From Enterocloster aldenensis (GTDB taxonomy: Bacteria > Bacillota > Clostridia > Lachnospirales > Lachnospiraceae), in the NCBI RefSeq assembly GCF_003434055.1, contig NZ_QVEX01000009.1, positions 109,933-173,932 of the forward strand: a DNA stretch of 64,000 nt, read 5' to 3'. How positions within the stretch are numbered: position 1 is the stretch's first letter; each line of letters begins with the position of its first letter. Under the pieces are notes generated by a model, which worked only from the letters and a program-made list of their open reading frames with translations, did no database searches and had not been told where the DNA came from. Shown here piece by piece: positions 24,457-33,989 of this stretch. A program made the translations under genes and the position numbers.

Positions 24457-25746
24457 TTATCCCTCTTCCCCCGCCCCAGGACCAGGAGTTTCCCCGCCTT
24501 TTTTTGAAACCGACTCCCGGTACTTTCCCGGGGTCATCACCTGGAACTTGAGGAAATTGCGGGTTAATGTCTTTACATTATTATATCCTGTCAGGGAAGC
24601 TATCTCTGCAATGGTTTTGTCAGTGTCCAGGAGAAGTCCGCATGCCCGGTTTATCCTCACGTAATTCAGGAAGTCCGAAAAACTCTTTTCTACCTGGTAA
24701 AACAGGATGGTGTTAAGCTTTCTCACGGTAATGTCAAATTTACGTGCAACTGACTGCGGGGTCAGGTTCCCGGAATAGTGCTTATAGATATACTCCACAA
24801 TGGAATATGCCTTCCTGCTGTCCCTGATGTTGCAGATACTGCCTATCTTCTGATATGTCTTTCTGAATTCATTTGCCTTCAGGCCGATCCTGGCCGCAAA
24901 AACCTTGCATATATGGGAGCTGTCCACAAATCCCAGTATCTCCGCCAGCTCATCCATTGTAAAATCCGTGTACAAAAGGTAGGTGATTGTTTTCCCTACA
25001 CGCATCTCATTCAGGAGGTTTGGGAACGTCAGCCCTGTTGTCTGGACAATATAAAGGCTTATGGAGGATTCACTCATATAAAATGTCTTTGCCAGGGTTT
25101 TAAGTGTCAGCTTTTCACTGAGATGGTGATACATATACTGGAGGATTTCCGTGCGGTCTGCCGGGGCGCTTACCTCTGCGGCCTGACTGCTGTTGGCCTT
25201 GCCGATCCTCCAAAGATTGATGATCAGTTCAATCAGTTTGTTGGTGATGAAAAGGCTGCCCAGTTCCGATGCCACCGAAGTCTCCAGGGATGGGACGGCG
25301 CCTCCCCCCAGTTCATCCCTCAGCTGGAGGAACAGCTGGTGCATGTACTTGGCCTGCCCGGTGCTGCAGTATATCACAGGATTTTGGGACAGGTCCTCAA
25401 TCAGGTTCAGGGGGCCGTGGCCAAGATTGTATAATGACTTTATGATGTCATTGACTCCGTCAAAATAATAGACCAGCAGGAAGTACTGGATGGGTGAATC
25501 CACCTGTACGATATCCGATACCTGCCATGGCAGGACGGACACCAGGGTTCCCGGCTTTAACTCATATTCCTTCCCCTGCAGCTTCAGGACACCTCTCCCT
25601 TTGTTAATCAGCCAGAAGCGGGACATCTGATGAATGATTGGAGTCGTTGGTTTATCCAGCACCTCATAATAAAACTGACACAGCCTGTGGGAGTCATAAT
25701 CTGAAAAATATAAATCCTGCATCTTTATAATATTCGACAATACCAT
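24457..25746 (-). CDS. AraC-family regulator with two tandem HTH domains
   Basis: A 429-residue protein. The N-terminal part (about residues 35-95: RFWLINKGRGVLKLQGKEYELKPGTLV) looks like a cupin sensor. A first AraC-type DNA-binding unit spans about 196-298 (LTLKTLAKTFYMSESSISLYI...MDELAEILGFVDSSHICKVFAARIG). A second spans about 314-412 (LTPQSVARKFDITVRKLNTIL...IAEIASLTGYNNVKTLTRNFLKFQVMTPGKYR). Two complete units in one chain is unusual. It is divergent, across about 490 bases, from the molybdenum oxidoreductase operon, which it may control. The C-terminal tail is Gly/Pro/Glu-rich. Confidence 0.85.
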   Translation of the reverse strand: MVLSNIIKMQDLYFSDYDSHRLCQFYYEVLDKPTTPIIHQMSRFWLINKGRGVLKLQGKEYELKPGTLVSVLPWQVSDIVQVDSPIQYFLLVYYFDGVNDIIKSLYNLGHGPLNLIEDLSQNPVIYCSTGQAKYMHQLFLQLRDELGGGAVPSLETSVASELGSLFITNKLIELIINLWRIGKANSSQAAEVSAPADRTEILQYMYHHLSEKLTLKTLAKTFYMSESSISLYIVQTTGLTFPNLLNEMRVGKTITYLLYTDFTMDELAEILGFVDSSHICKVFAARIGLKANEFRKTYQKIGSICNIRDSRKAYSIVEYIYKHYSGNLTPQSVARKFDITVRKLNTILFYQVEKSFSDFLNYVRINRACGLLLDTDKTIAEIASLTGYNNVKTLTRNFLKFQVMTPGKYRESVSKKGGETPGPGAGEEG

Positions 25747-26126
25747 CCCTCCTCATGAACCATACATGTATTATACTGTTATCTGTTTACCATTGCAAGG
25801 AAGGGGGTGGGATGATATGACCCAAAAAGGACATTTTCGTCCGGTTCATTGGTACGAATCAATAAAAATTCAAAACACGTGATAAATATAAAACACCCGA
25901 TTAATTGCACAGTACGCCACATCAGCCATTCTTAATTCCGCCCTGTATGTGCTGAATTTTTTTAGGTTAAAACACCATTCTGCAAAATCTACAGTAAAAA
26001 TGTCATTATTTGTCCCATCCAATCACGAACAGCCATATAAACAGGCGCTTTTTCCTGTTTCAGATTTTAATCGAACGTAAATTTTCAATAAAAATACCTT
26101 TTCAATCCCGCTAATTTTTAGTGCTA

Positions 26127-26155
26127 TTGACACAAAATACCCAAAAGTTTAAAAT
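26127..26155 (+). promoter_or_regulatory. Promoter of the molybdoenzyme operon
   Basis: TTGACA (26127-26132), a 17-base spacer and TAAAAT (26150-26155), a near-perfect vegetative promoter, about 80 bases before the first gene. A dyad begins two bases after the -10 box. Confidence 0.75.
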
Positions 26156-26156
26156 A

Positions 26157-26175
26157 GTCATATGTATTATATGAC
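26157..26175. promoter_or_regulatory. GTCATAT-N5-ATATGAC operator candidate
   Basis: A perfect inverted repeat with 7-base arms and a 5-base centre covers the expected transcription start of the molybdoenzyme operon. Its position fits a repressor site. Which protein binds is unknown; AraC proteins normally use direct repeats, so another regulator may be involved. Confidence 0.6.
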
Positions 26176-26237
26176 AAAATCATACAAATTCCCCATTCAT
26201 CAATCAACAAAACACAACAAAGAAAGGCCGGACAGGA

Positions 26238-28709
26238 ATGGACAATATCTGTACCATGCATAAAATGCACTGCTGTACAACCTGCCGTCTGAAGCTGTGG
26301 GAAACAGAGGACGGGATAAGCAGGATTACCTCGGACGGCGATATCAGCCGCGGGGATGCAGATGAATATGACTCCGGATTATATCCGGTCCAAAGAAGGG
26401 CCTGCATGAAAGGTTACAGTGAGCTGTATCACATGTACTCGCCTGACAGGATCCTCCATCCCCTGAAACAGACCGGTTCCAGGGGCGACAGACAGGGATT
26501 TCGCCCAATCAGCTGGGATGAAGCCATTGACCTGTATGAATCCTATTATGAATCCTCCCTAAAAAAGGCAGGGAGGCTAGGTTATCTGCCGGTATTGGAT
26601 ATTGGCGGAATCGGTTCCTTCCTTGGAACAACGCTGCGGCCCTTTGGCGCCAGTTCCTGCGGGAATGTGGACGCGGCCATCACGGCAGCTCTGGGAAAGC
26701 GGTGCCGGATCCATGCCTCCAGGCCAATGGATATGATGAATTCCAATTATATCATATTATGGAGTTCCAACCCGTGCGTCACTGTGTTCCCCATTCCCTA
26801 TGTCATCCGCAAAGCCCGTGAAAAGGGAATCCCCATCACGGTGGTGGACTGCAGGTATACAGAATCAGCCGGCGCCTTTGCCACCGGGAAAAATAAGGTA
26901 CCGCCCTTAATCTGCCCTTATCCCGCCACAGACGGGGCGCTGATGGCGGCAATGTCATATGTGATTTATAAAAGGAACCTTCACGACAGGGAATTCATCA
27001 GGACCAGCTGTTTTGGCTTTTATCCCAATGACACGGTCACAAGCCGTTCCAGTGAAACAAATCCTGTAACGGGCCAGGCCTATTATGGAAGGACATACCG
27101 GGTGCCGGAGGGGGAATCGTTTGAAGAGTATCTTCTGGGCCTGGAAAAAGAACATGGCGGGTATCACGGCGTGCTGGAGTGGGCTGCGGGGACCACGGGC
27201 GTGGATGCTGAGGTCATAGAGAATTTTGCCATAGAATATGCGGTCAGCAGCCCTGCATTCATCATGTCCCGTTTCCATGGCGGCGCCCAGCGGACCTACA
27301 ATGGTTTTTACCATTCATGGATGATGATAGCGCTGTGCGCCATGACCGGTAACCTTCAAAGGCAGGGCGGCGGTTTCGGTGAGATGAGGGGCGACGACGG
27401 ATATACCGTCAATCTCCCATCCCTTCCCGATGAGTGGGATAAGCAAGAAAAACAGCCTATTTTAATCAGCCAGTACGGGATAGACCAGGTCATCCTTACG
27501 GGCACGGACGGACGGCCCTGGCGCCAGCTGCGGGAAGATGTACAGAAAATGAATGGAATCGATATCGGAGGCGGCCTCTGCCTGGACGGAATCGTCAAGG
27601 GCGCTGCCAATGGGAACCCGTTTAACCAGCTGGCCAATATTAACAAACGCAGGCTGGCATGGCAGAAACTGGATTACGTAGTAACATATGAGCGGCACAT
27701 GACAGCCACCGCGGCATGGTCCGACCTGGTGCTTCCGGTTACATTCCCATTGGAAAATGGCAAAAAATTCGATAAGAACAGCGCCTATGACTCGGACATA
27801 CACGTATTGAACGGCGTACTGGAACCAGTGGGGGAAGGGATTGCGGACCCCGAAGTAAACCGGTTGATCGGCCGGCGTTTCCATCTTGAAAAACCCGCCC
27901 CGGACTATGGGGCGCTCATGAAAAGACAGTGGGACAAAGCCTGCCTGGACCCTGCTTATCAAAAAAGACATCCTGCCCCTCTCCCGGACTTTGAAACAGT
28001 GGTCCAAAACGGAGGCGCATCCTTTCCCGTGAAACCGGAGGAAGTCCCCGCGCCCCTGATGGAATATGCACCGGGAACATTTCCCACTGAAACAGGAAAA
28101 ATCAATTTTTATTCGCCTTTCCTGGCCAGCAGGGACCGTACATCCCATAAGATCAACCATGCCTGTTACGTCCCCCTCCCGGATGGACGGGAATCCATAC
28201 AGGCATCAGGAAGCCGTGGGGAAAAGGGGATGCGTTCCCCATCCGGCAGACGGTATCCGCTGCAGTTCATCACACCCCATGCACCGGGCAGGGCCAATTC
28301 TGATTATGGCAATACACAGGTACTTAAGGAGCTTCACCCCCACATGATGCAGATCCATCCCGAGGACGCGGCGCCCAGGAACATACATGAAAATGACCTG
28401 GTATATGTTTACACCGACTTTGGATGTATACGCATCCGCGCACATATCACCCGTTCCCAACTTCCGGGAGTCATAGCCATAGAGCAGGGAACATGGTATG
28501 AGCCAGGGGGCGAACAATACAGAGCCTTTTTTGACGCAGGGGAAGGGAAGGCATACCACTGGACACCGGTTGACTACGGGGGCTGTGCCAATACATTGCT
28601 GGAGGACGTCAAGCCGGGAATCTTTGATCCCTTCATAGATTGTATGGGGTTCCATGCAGGAGGAAGCGCCTGCGAGGTTTCCAGAACCCTGCCGGATTGG
28701 GGGGATTGA
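26238..28709 (+). CDS. Molybdopterin oxidoreductase catalytic subunit (DmsA-like, cytoplasmic)
   Basis: An 823-residue DMSO-reductase-superfamily protein. The N-terminal [4Fe-4S] ligands appear as His8-x3-Cys12-x3-Cys16 and Cys56 (RRACMKG), a His-first pattern like NarG instead of the usual Cys; Cys5 is an alternative. GRANSDYGNTQ-type and EDAAPRNIHENDLVYVYTDFG segments near the C-terminus form the molydopterin-binding cap, and FHGGAQRTYNG...CAMTGNLQRQGGGFG lies mid-protein. There is no Tat signal, so it acts in the cytoplasm. The metal-ligating residue may lie in FGASSCGNVDAA but is not certain. It is followed at once by its ferredoxin partner. The substrate is unknown. Confidence 0.85.
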   Translation: MDNICTMHKMHCCTTCRLKLWETEDGISRITSDGDISRGDADEYDSGLYPVQRRACMKGYSELYHMYSPDRILHPLKQTGSRGDRQGFRPISWDEAIDLYESYYESSLKKAGRLGYLPVLDIGGIGSFLGTTLRPFGASSCGNVDAAITAALGKRCRIHASRPMDMMNSNYIILWSSNPCVTVFPIPYVIRKAREKGIPITVVDCRYTESAGAFATGKNKVPPLICPYPATDGALMAAMSYVIYKRNLHDREFIRTSCFGFYPNDTVTSRSSETNPVTGQAYYGRTYRVPEGESFEEYLLGLEKEHGGYHGVLEWAAGTTGVDAEVIENFAIEYAVSSPAFIMSRFHGGAQRTYNGFYHSWMMIALCAMTGNLQRQGGGFGEMRGDDGYTVNLPSLPDEWDKQEKQPILISQYGIDQVILTGTDGRPWRQLREDVQKMNGIDIGGGLCLDGIVKGAANGNPFNQLANINKRRLAWQKLDYVVTYERHMTATAAWSDLVLPVTFPLENGKKFDKNSAYDSDIHVLNGVLEPVGEGIADPEVNRLIGRRFHLEKPAPDYGALMKRQWDKACLDPAYQKRHPAPLPDFETVVQNGGASFPVKPEEVPAPLMEYAPGTFPTETGKINFYSPFLASRDRTSHKINHACYVPLPDGRESIQASGSRGEKGMRSPSGRRYPLQFITPHAPGRANSDYGNTQVLKELHPHMMQIHPEDAAPRNIHENDLVYVYTDFGCIRIRAHITRSQLPGVIAIEQGTWYEPGGEQYRAFFDAGEGKAYHWTPVDYGGCANTLLEDVKPGIFDPFIDCMGFHAGGSACEVSRTLPDWGD

Positions 28710-28710
28710 T

Positions 28711-29358
28711 ATGGGGCAATGGGGGTTCTGGTTTGACCAGCAGGATTGTATTAATTGCCATACATGCGAAATTGCCTGCAAGGTATGGAATGAGCAGAAA
28801 CGGGGAGATGCCCGCCTGTATCCCTTACGTGAGCTGACCGGAGGGACCGCAGGAGAAAACGCTGTTGAAAGAAACTATTATATGAAGGAACGTCTGCGAC
28901 GGTCCTGGTATGAGGAAAGGGGAAATAAACCGCCGGATTTAATGAGATATAACATGAATATTTCATGTAACCATTGCAGTAAGCCAGCCTGTATTGATGC
29001 ATGTCCCACAGGACGCATATACAAGGAGGATACATATGGGATAGTCCTGGCCAATGAAGAAATTCCATGTATCTCATGTGGAAGATGTCAGAAGGCCTGT
29101 CCCTGGGAAGCTCCGCAGTTTTACACCATACTGAAAGAACGGCCGGTTATGGTAAAGTGTGATTTATGCATGGAGCGCATTGTAACGGGTTTAAAACCCG
29201 CCTGTGTGGCGGCATGCCCCATGAGGGCGCTGGAAGCAGGGGAATTAAAGGGACTAAAGGAGCGTCATTCAGAAGATTATACCGAACAGGCAATTGGTTT
29301 CGAGCGGGGAAATACCGATCCTAATATCATATTCAGGAAACGCGGAAATACTTTCTAA
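28711..29358 (+). CDS. Four-cluster ferredoxin subunit (DmsB-like)
   Basis: About 215 residues with four cysteine groups for [4Fe-4S] clusters: CINCHTCEIAC near the N-terminus, CNHCSKPACIDACP and CISCGRCQKACP in the middle, and CDLCMERI...CVAACP. This is the DmsB/NrfC-type electron-transfer subunit that feeds the molybdenum subunit. The ATG at 28711 is one base after the stop of the catalytic gene (TGATATG context) with GGGGGGA upstream; an in-frame ATG 57 bases earlier is rejected. No membrane anchor subunit (DmsC, NrfD) and no TorD-like chaperone follows. Confidence 0.88.
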   Translation: MGQWGFWFDQQDCINCHTCEIACKVWNEQKRGDARLYPLRELTGGTAGENAVERNYYMKERLRRSWYEERGNKPPDLMRYNMNISCNHCSKPACIDACPTGRIYKEDTYGIVLANEEIPCISCGRCQKACPWEAPQFYTILKERPVMVKCDLCMERIVTGLKPACVAACPMRALEAGELKGLKERHSEDYTEQAIGFERGNTDPNIIFRKRGNTF

Positions 29359-29419
29359 GGAAGTATTCTATTTCATCTGCAAAAAACCATAAAACAACGA
29401 TGGAATTGAGGTAGATGAA

Positions 29420-30370
29420 GTGGAAAGGTTAAAGGAAACATGGAGGGTCAGGAAAGGCAGCTGCCTTCTGACCGTGGCAGCGGTTTATTGGGGAATCACC
29501 ACGGTCCTGATGAAGCATATTTTATTTTACATGAACTCCCCCACCTATCTGATGCTGCGTTTCTTAAGCGCCGCCATACTGGTGCTGGCAGTATATGGAA
29601 AACGTCTGGCAGGCATCAGCCTGCGGACGTTCATGCAGGGATTGGTGCTGGGCATCCTGTTGGTTGTACCGATGGAACTTACCGTGCTGGGACTGAACTA
29701 CACATCCGCGTCTAATTCCGTATTCATATCCCAGATGTCAATCGTGTTTGTACCGGTCTGCATTTCATTGCTGAATAAAAAGGTGCCGTCAAAAAACCTG
29801 CTGCTGTCAATCCTGATTACCTTAACCGGGCTGTATGTGTTTTCCCATGGCAATGGCGGTTCCTTTAATATAGGGGACGGCATCACCTTCTGTTCTGCAT
29901 TGTTAAACACAGCCTGTATCATGACCATGAATCATTTTGTCAGGGACGGGGACGCAGAGCTGCTTGGGGCGCTGCAGATAGTGATTGCGGCAATCCTCAG
30001 CCTGGCCGCGGGAATATTCCTGTATGAAACACCTGTGTTATGCCGGACATCCATCCTTATCATCATCCTGACCGGGGTAATCGGCACAGGGATAGCTTAT
30101 ATCGTCCAGGCAGTGGGACAAAAATACAGCCGTGCGGTCACCGTCCCTTTCATCCAGATGCTGACCCCTGTCTTCGGAATGATCGGGGCTGCCCTGATAC
30201 CGGACCACAATCAGGCCACGGAACTGATTACGTTCCATAAATCCATGGGAAGCATCATCATTCTCTTTGGGCTGGCCTGGTACATGCTGTTTGAGAACAA
30301 AATTGATACATATAAAAAATTTACGCCCTTAGAGGCAAGGAGGAAGCATGAAGAAAATTATACCCTTTAA
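29420..30370 (+). CDS. EamA/DMT-family transporter
   Basis: A 316-residue membrane protein with ten hydrophobic segments in two repeats; each EamA half is visible (VYWGITTVLMKHILFYMNSPTYLMLRFL; ITFCSALLNTACIMTMNHFV). DMT proteins export or import metabolites such as amino acids, sugars or purines. I use the GTG at 29420, preceded by GAGGTAG; the ATG just before it is in another frame. It follows the ferredoxin subunit after 61 bases with no terminator, and its end overlaps the GH2 start by 23 bases. The cargo is unknown. Confidence 0.82.
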   Translation: MERLKETWRVRKGSCLLTVAAVYWGITTVLMKHILFYMNSPTYLMLRFLSAAILVLAVYGKRLAGISLRTFMQGLVLGILLVVPMELTVLGLNYTSASNSVFISQMSIVFVPVCISLLNKKVPSKNLLLSILITLTGLYVFSHGNGGSFNIGDGITFCSALLNTACIMTMNHFVRDGDAELLGALQIVIAAILSLAAGIFLYETPVLCRTSILIIILTGVIGTGIAYIVQAVGQKYSRAVTVPFIQMLTPVFGMIGAALIPDHNQATELITFHKSMGSIIILFGLAWYMLFENKIDTYKKFTPLEARRKHEENYTL

Positions 30371-32567
30371 CCAATGGTACTATAAAGAGGAATTCCGCGA
30401 AAGCGATGCAGGGGACAGCAGCCTGGAGGGAATGACGGCTGTCACGGTTCCCCATGCCAACAAGGAAATCCCATTCAATTATTTTGATGAGGGCTGTTAT
30501 CAGTTCGTATCCTGCTATAAAAAACAGTTTAGCTGGAAACCGGCTGAGGGCCAGAGGGTATTCATCCGGTTCGGCGCCATTGCCAATTATGGCGAGGTCT
30601 TTCTTAACGGGCAGCGCCTGGGCGAACACAAGGGCGCATACACTGCCTTTGAACTGGAACTGACAGACGCGCTCCGGGATGGTGAAAACTGGCTTACCGT
30701 CAAAGTGGATTCAACGGAGCGGGAGGATATACCTCCCTTTGGATACCTGGTGGATTATCTGGGTTATGGCGGCATCTACAGGGAAGTGGAGCTGATTGTC
30801 TCAGACACGGTATATGTGGAAGCCATGCACGTGGCTCCTGTGGACGTGCTTTCAGACAATATCCGGGCAGATGTAAAAGTCTTCCTCAACTCCGCCGCAG
30901 ACCGTCCTGATGTCAGGGCAGGTCTCCGGCTTCTGGATAATGGCCAGCCCGTCCATGAATCGGAGTCCACTGTTGATATAAAAACCGGAAAACAGGTTCT
31001 TGAATTTTCCACAGGCCCCTTAAAAAACATCACATTATGGGATACGCAAAACCCGCACCTGTATGAAATGGAACTGATGCTGGGAGACACCCTCATCACG
31101 GAGCGTTTTGGCTTCAGGGACATATCGTTTAAGCCGGAAGGATTCTGCCTCAACGGAAATAAGATAAAGCTGGTTGGGTTGAACCGCCATCAGTCCTATC
31201 CTTATGTGGGCTATGCCATGCCGAAAAGGGCCCAGAGAAAGGACGCCGATATCCTGAAAGATGAAATCGGGGTCAATATTGTCCGGACAAGCCATTATCC
31301 GCAGTCCTCCCATTTCCTGGACCGCTGCGATGAAATCGGTCTTCTTGTCTTCGAGGAAATCCCAGGATGGCAGTACATCGGGGATGATGCATGGAAAGAC
31401 CTCTGCGTCAAGAACGTCCATGACATGATCATGGAAGGATTTAACCATCCGTCCATCATTCTGTGGGGCGTAAGGATCAACGAATCCCAGAATGATTTTG
31501 AACTTTACGAGAGGACCAACAGACAGGCCCATGACATGGATGCCACCCGGCCCACAGGAGGGGTCAAATACATAGAGCGGGCGGATTTCCAGGAAGACGT
31601 CTATGTGATGAATGAATTCCAGACAGGCCATTCCCAGAGACGCCACAGGGACCAGAATATATCAACCGGTCTGAATTATGACGTGCCCTTCCTGATTTCA
31701 GAGTTTACCGGCGCCTTCCATCCCACCAAACGCTGGGATGACACAAGCCACCGGGTGGACATGGCGCTGCGTCATGCATGGGCCCATGATGAGGTTGCGC
31801 TGGATGACCGCATCTGCGGGGCAATCGGCTGGTGTGCCTTTGACTATAACACCCATTACCAGTTCGGCCCCGGCGACCGGGTATGTTATCACGGCGTATC
31901 CGACATGTTCCGCATTGCCAAGAAATGGACCGCGGCTGTTTACCAGAGCCAGAAAGATCCGTCCGAAGGCGTTGTCATGGTTCCCGCAACCTTGTGGGTA
32001 AACGGCGACATTGACGAATGCGGATTCCTTCCAATGTACGTATTTACCAACTGCGATTATGTGGAATTTTATTATGGGGACAAACTGGCAAGGCGCCTGT
32101 TCCCCCACCGCAGGCAGTTTGCAGGTTTAAAGCATGCCCCCATGTACATGGACCGGATACAGAACAATATCTGGGATGAATGGGGCTGGGAGGACGCCAC
32201 CTTTGTGGGCTACGTGGACGGAAAGCCGGCCATCACAAAAAAATTCGCCAAGAACCCGATTCCGCATCAGCTTTCATGCACCGCAGACGATACGGTGCTG
32301 AAGGCCCAGAAAGAGGACGAACCGTATGACGTGACAAGGGTCGTGTTCGAAGCCCTTGACCAATACGGAAACAGCCTGGATTATATGATGGACAGCATTG
32401 AGTTTGCCATAGAGGGCCCGGCTGAAATCATTGGGCCGGCCTCAACCACCATGCAGGGCGGATGCATTGCGGCCTGGATCAGGACCACCGGGGTGCCCGG
32501 CCAGGTAACCCTTTGGGCCAGGACATCTAAATTAGAATCCAATAAGGTAACTATAAGGATTGAATAA
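30348..32567 (+). CDS. Glycoside hydrolase family 2 protein
   Basis: A 739-residue enzyme with the GH2 order: jelly-roll sugar-binding domain (about 1-160, with YGEVFLNGQRLGEHKGAYTAFELELTDAL), immunoglobulin-like domain (160-265), TIM barrel from about 265 (FCLNGNKIKLVGLNRHQSYP), and a C-terminal beta region. The acid/base is probably Glu379 in WGVRINES and the nucleophile Glu452 in LISEFTGA. It lacks a signal peptide, so it cleaves imported glycosides inside the cell. The ATG at 30348 has AGGAGG upstream. A sugar ABC transporter follows. Whether it is a galactosidase, glucuronidase or other activity is open. Confidence 0.88.
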   Translation: MKKIIPFNQWYYKEEFRESDAGDSSLEGMTAVTVPHANKEIPFNYFDEGCYQFVSCYKKQFSWKPAEGQRVFIRFGAIANYGEVFLNGQRLGEHKGAYTAFELELTDALRDGENWLTVKVDSTEREDIPPFGYLVDYLGYGGIYREVELIVSDTVYVEAMHVAPVDVLSDNIRADVKVFLNSAADRPDVRAGLRLLDNGQPVHESESTVDIKTGKQVLEFSTGPLKNITLWDTQNPHLYEMELMLGDTLITERFGFRDISFKPEGFCLNGNKIKLVGLNRHQSYPYVGYAMPKRAQRKDADILKDEIGVNIVRTSHYPQSSHFLDRCDEIGLLVFEEIPGWQYIGDDAWKDLCVKNVHDMIMEGFNHPSIILWGVRINESQNDFELYERTNRQAHDMDATRPTGGVKYIERADFQEDVYVMNEFQTGHSQRRHRDQNISTGLNYDVPFLISEFTGAFHPTKRWDDTSHRVDMALRHAWAHDEVALDDRICGAIGWCAFDYNTHYQFGPGDRVCYHGVSDMFRIAKKWTAAVYQSQKDPSEGVVMVPATLWVNGDIDECGFLPMYVFTNCDYVEFYYGDKLARRLFPHRRQFAGLKHAPMYMDRIQNNIWDEWGWEDATFVGYVDGKPAITKKFAKNPIPHQLSCTADDTVLKAQKEDEPYDVTRVVFEALDQYGNSLDYMMDSIEFAIEGPAEIIGPASTTMQGGCIAAWIRTTGVPGQVTLWARTSKLESNKVTIRIE

Positions 32568-32587
32568 ACACACAGGAGGATGAACGT

Positions 32588-33952
32588 ATGAAAAAAACAA
32601 AAAGACTGGCAGCAGCACTGTTAACCATCATGGCCGTTTCCACGGCATGTGTGGCTCCGCCCAAGGAAGAGGCGCCCGCAGCACCGGCGGCAGGCACCAC
32701 CCAAGGAGCCGATTCCGGTACTTCCCAAAGCCAGGAAACCGGATCACCGGAGGAACTGACCATCTGGGCATGGGACCAGAACTTCAACATCGCGGCAATG
32801 AATACAGCGGCTGAATATTACCGCAAGGCCGGGCATCCTGACTTTAACCTGAACATCATTGAAGTGGAAGAAAACGCAGTGGAAACAAAATCCATTACAG
32901 CATTCACCTCAGGCGTTTCAGAAGGCATGCCTGATATCCTGCTCATGGGCGACTACAGCGCACAAAGCTTCCTGAACAATTATAAAGGCAAATACGCCGA
33001 CCTGACGGACGCCATTGATTTCAGCCAGTTTGCCCAGTATAAGGTCAATGCCTATACCGTGGACGGCAAGGTTTACGGGGTACCCTTTGACAGCGGCAGC
33101 GCAGGGCTCTATTACAGGAAGGATTATCTGGAGCAGGCCGGCTTCACGGAAGAGGACATGAAGGACCTGACCTGGAGTGAATTCATAGAAATCGGCAAAA
33201 AAGTAAAGGAAGCCACCGGGAAATACTTTGTGGTATTCACTCCATACAAAGGAACCCACTATATCCAGATTGCCCTCCAGTCTGCCGGGGAATGGCTGAC
33301 CAAGGAGGACGGAAGCGCCAACTTTACGGACAGCGCGGTTGTCCGTGAAATGATGGGCGTGTTAAAGGAACTCTACAAGGCCGATTTAATCATGCCTGTG
33401 GATTATTGGTCAGCTGAGGGAATCGGCGGCGTGCAGAAAGGCGACGTGGCAGCACATATTTCTGCGGTGTGGTACATACCAACCCTGACAAGCGTACCTG
33501 AAATGAAGGGCAAATGGGGTTATACCAACATTCCTGTGCTGGAAACAGTGGACAATGCAACCAAGTATTCCAACATCGGCGGCTCCAGCTGGGTGGTGCT
33601 GGAGGAAAGCAAGAACAAGGACCTGGCAATTGATTTCCTTAAAACTGTTTATGCGGGAAATATAGACTTCTACCAGCAGATCCTGAAGGAGCAGGGCGCG
33701 GTTGCAACCTATCTCCCATCCCTTGACGGCAGCGCATACGAAGAAGGCAGTGATTTCTTTGACGGCGCAAAGATATATAAGGACTTTGCCGACTGGGGCG
33801 AACTGGTGCCCAGCGTGGATTACGGCATGTATACCAACGAGACCAGCGATGCCCTGCGCACTGTGACCCAGGATTACTTTGACGACAAACTGACACTGGA
33901 TGAGGCTTTGGAAAAAGCAGAGAAAACATTTGACATGCAGGTTGGCAATTAG
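32588..33952 (+). CDS. Sugar ABC transporter substrate-binding lipoprotein (family 1)
   Basis: A 454-residue SBP_bac_1-type binding protein. The signal peptide MKKTKRLAAALLTIMAVSTAC has a lipobox (STAC), followed by an Ala/Pro/Thr/Ser/Gln-rich linker to about residue 55. The mature part begins ELTIWAWDQNFNIAAM and has GKVYGVPFDSGSAGLYYRKDYLE, the common block of oligosaccharide binding proteins. It lies between the GH2 enzyme and the two permeases, consistent with uptake of a short glycoside cleaved by that enzyme. CAGGAGG precedes the ATG. Confidence 0.9.
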   Translation: MKKTKRLAAALLTIMAVSTACVAPPKEEAPAAPAAGTTQGADSGTSQSQETGSPEELTIWAWDQNFNIAAMNTAAEYYRKAGHPDFNLNIIEVEENAVETKSITAFTSGVSEGMPDILLMGDYSAQSFLNNYKGKYADLTDAIDFSQFAQYKVNAYTVDGKVYGVPFDSGSAGLYYRKDYLEQAGFTEEDMKDLTWSEFIEIGKKVKEATGKYFVVFTPYKGTHYIQIALQSAGEWLTKEDGSANFTDSAVVREMMGVLKELYKADLIMPVDYWSAEGIGGVQKGDVAAHISAVWYIPTLTSVPEMKGKWGYTNIPVLETVDNATKYSNIGGSSWVVLEESKNKDLAIDFLKTVYAGNIDFYQQILKEQGAVATYLPSLDGSAYEEGSDFFDGAKIYKDFADWGELVPSVDYGMYTNETSDALRTVTQDYFDDKLTLDEALEKAEKTFDMQVGN

Positions 33953-33989
33953 GATTCGCTGCCTGCAGCAGTAACCAGACATACATACC

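Larger units (their letters stand above)
25747..26237. other. Intergenic region between AraC and molybdoenzyme genes
   Basis: About 490 AT-rich bases without a gene on either strand. It holds the rightward promoter and dyad described separately near the right end. I could not pick a clear AraC direct-repeat site or a convincing leftward promoter. The large gap suggests several regulator sites or a long leader. Confidence 0.6.

Noticed and set aside
27462..28160. Minus-strand ORF opposite the molybdoenzyme
   Set aside because: Shadow of the conserved catalytic gene; no domain or ribosome site.
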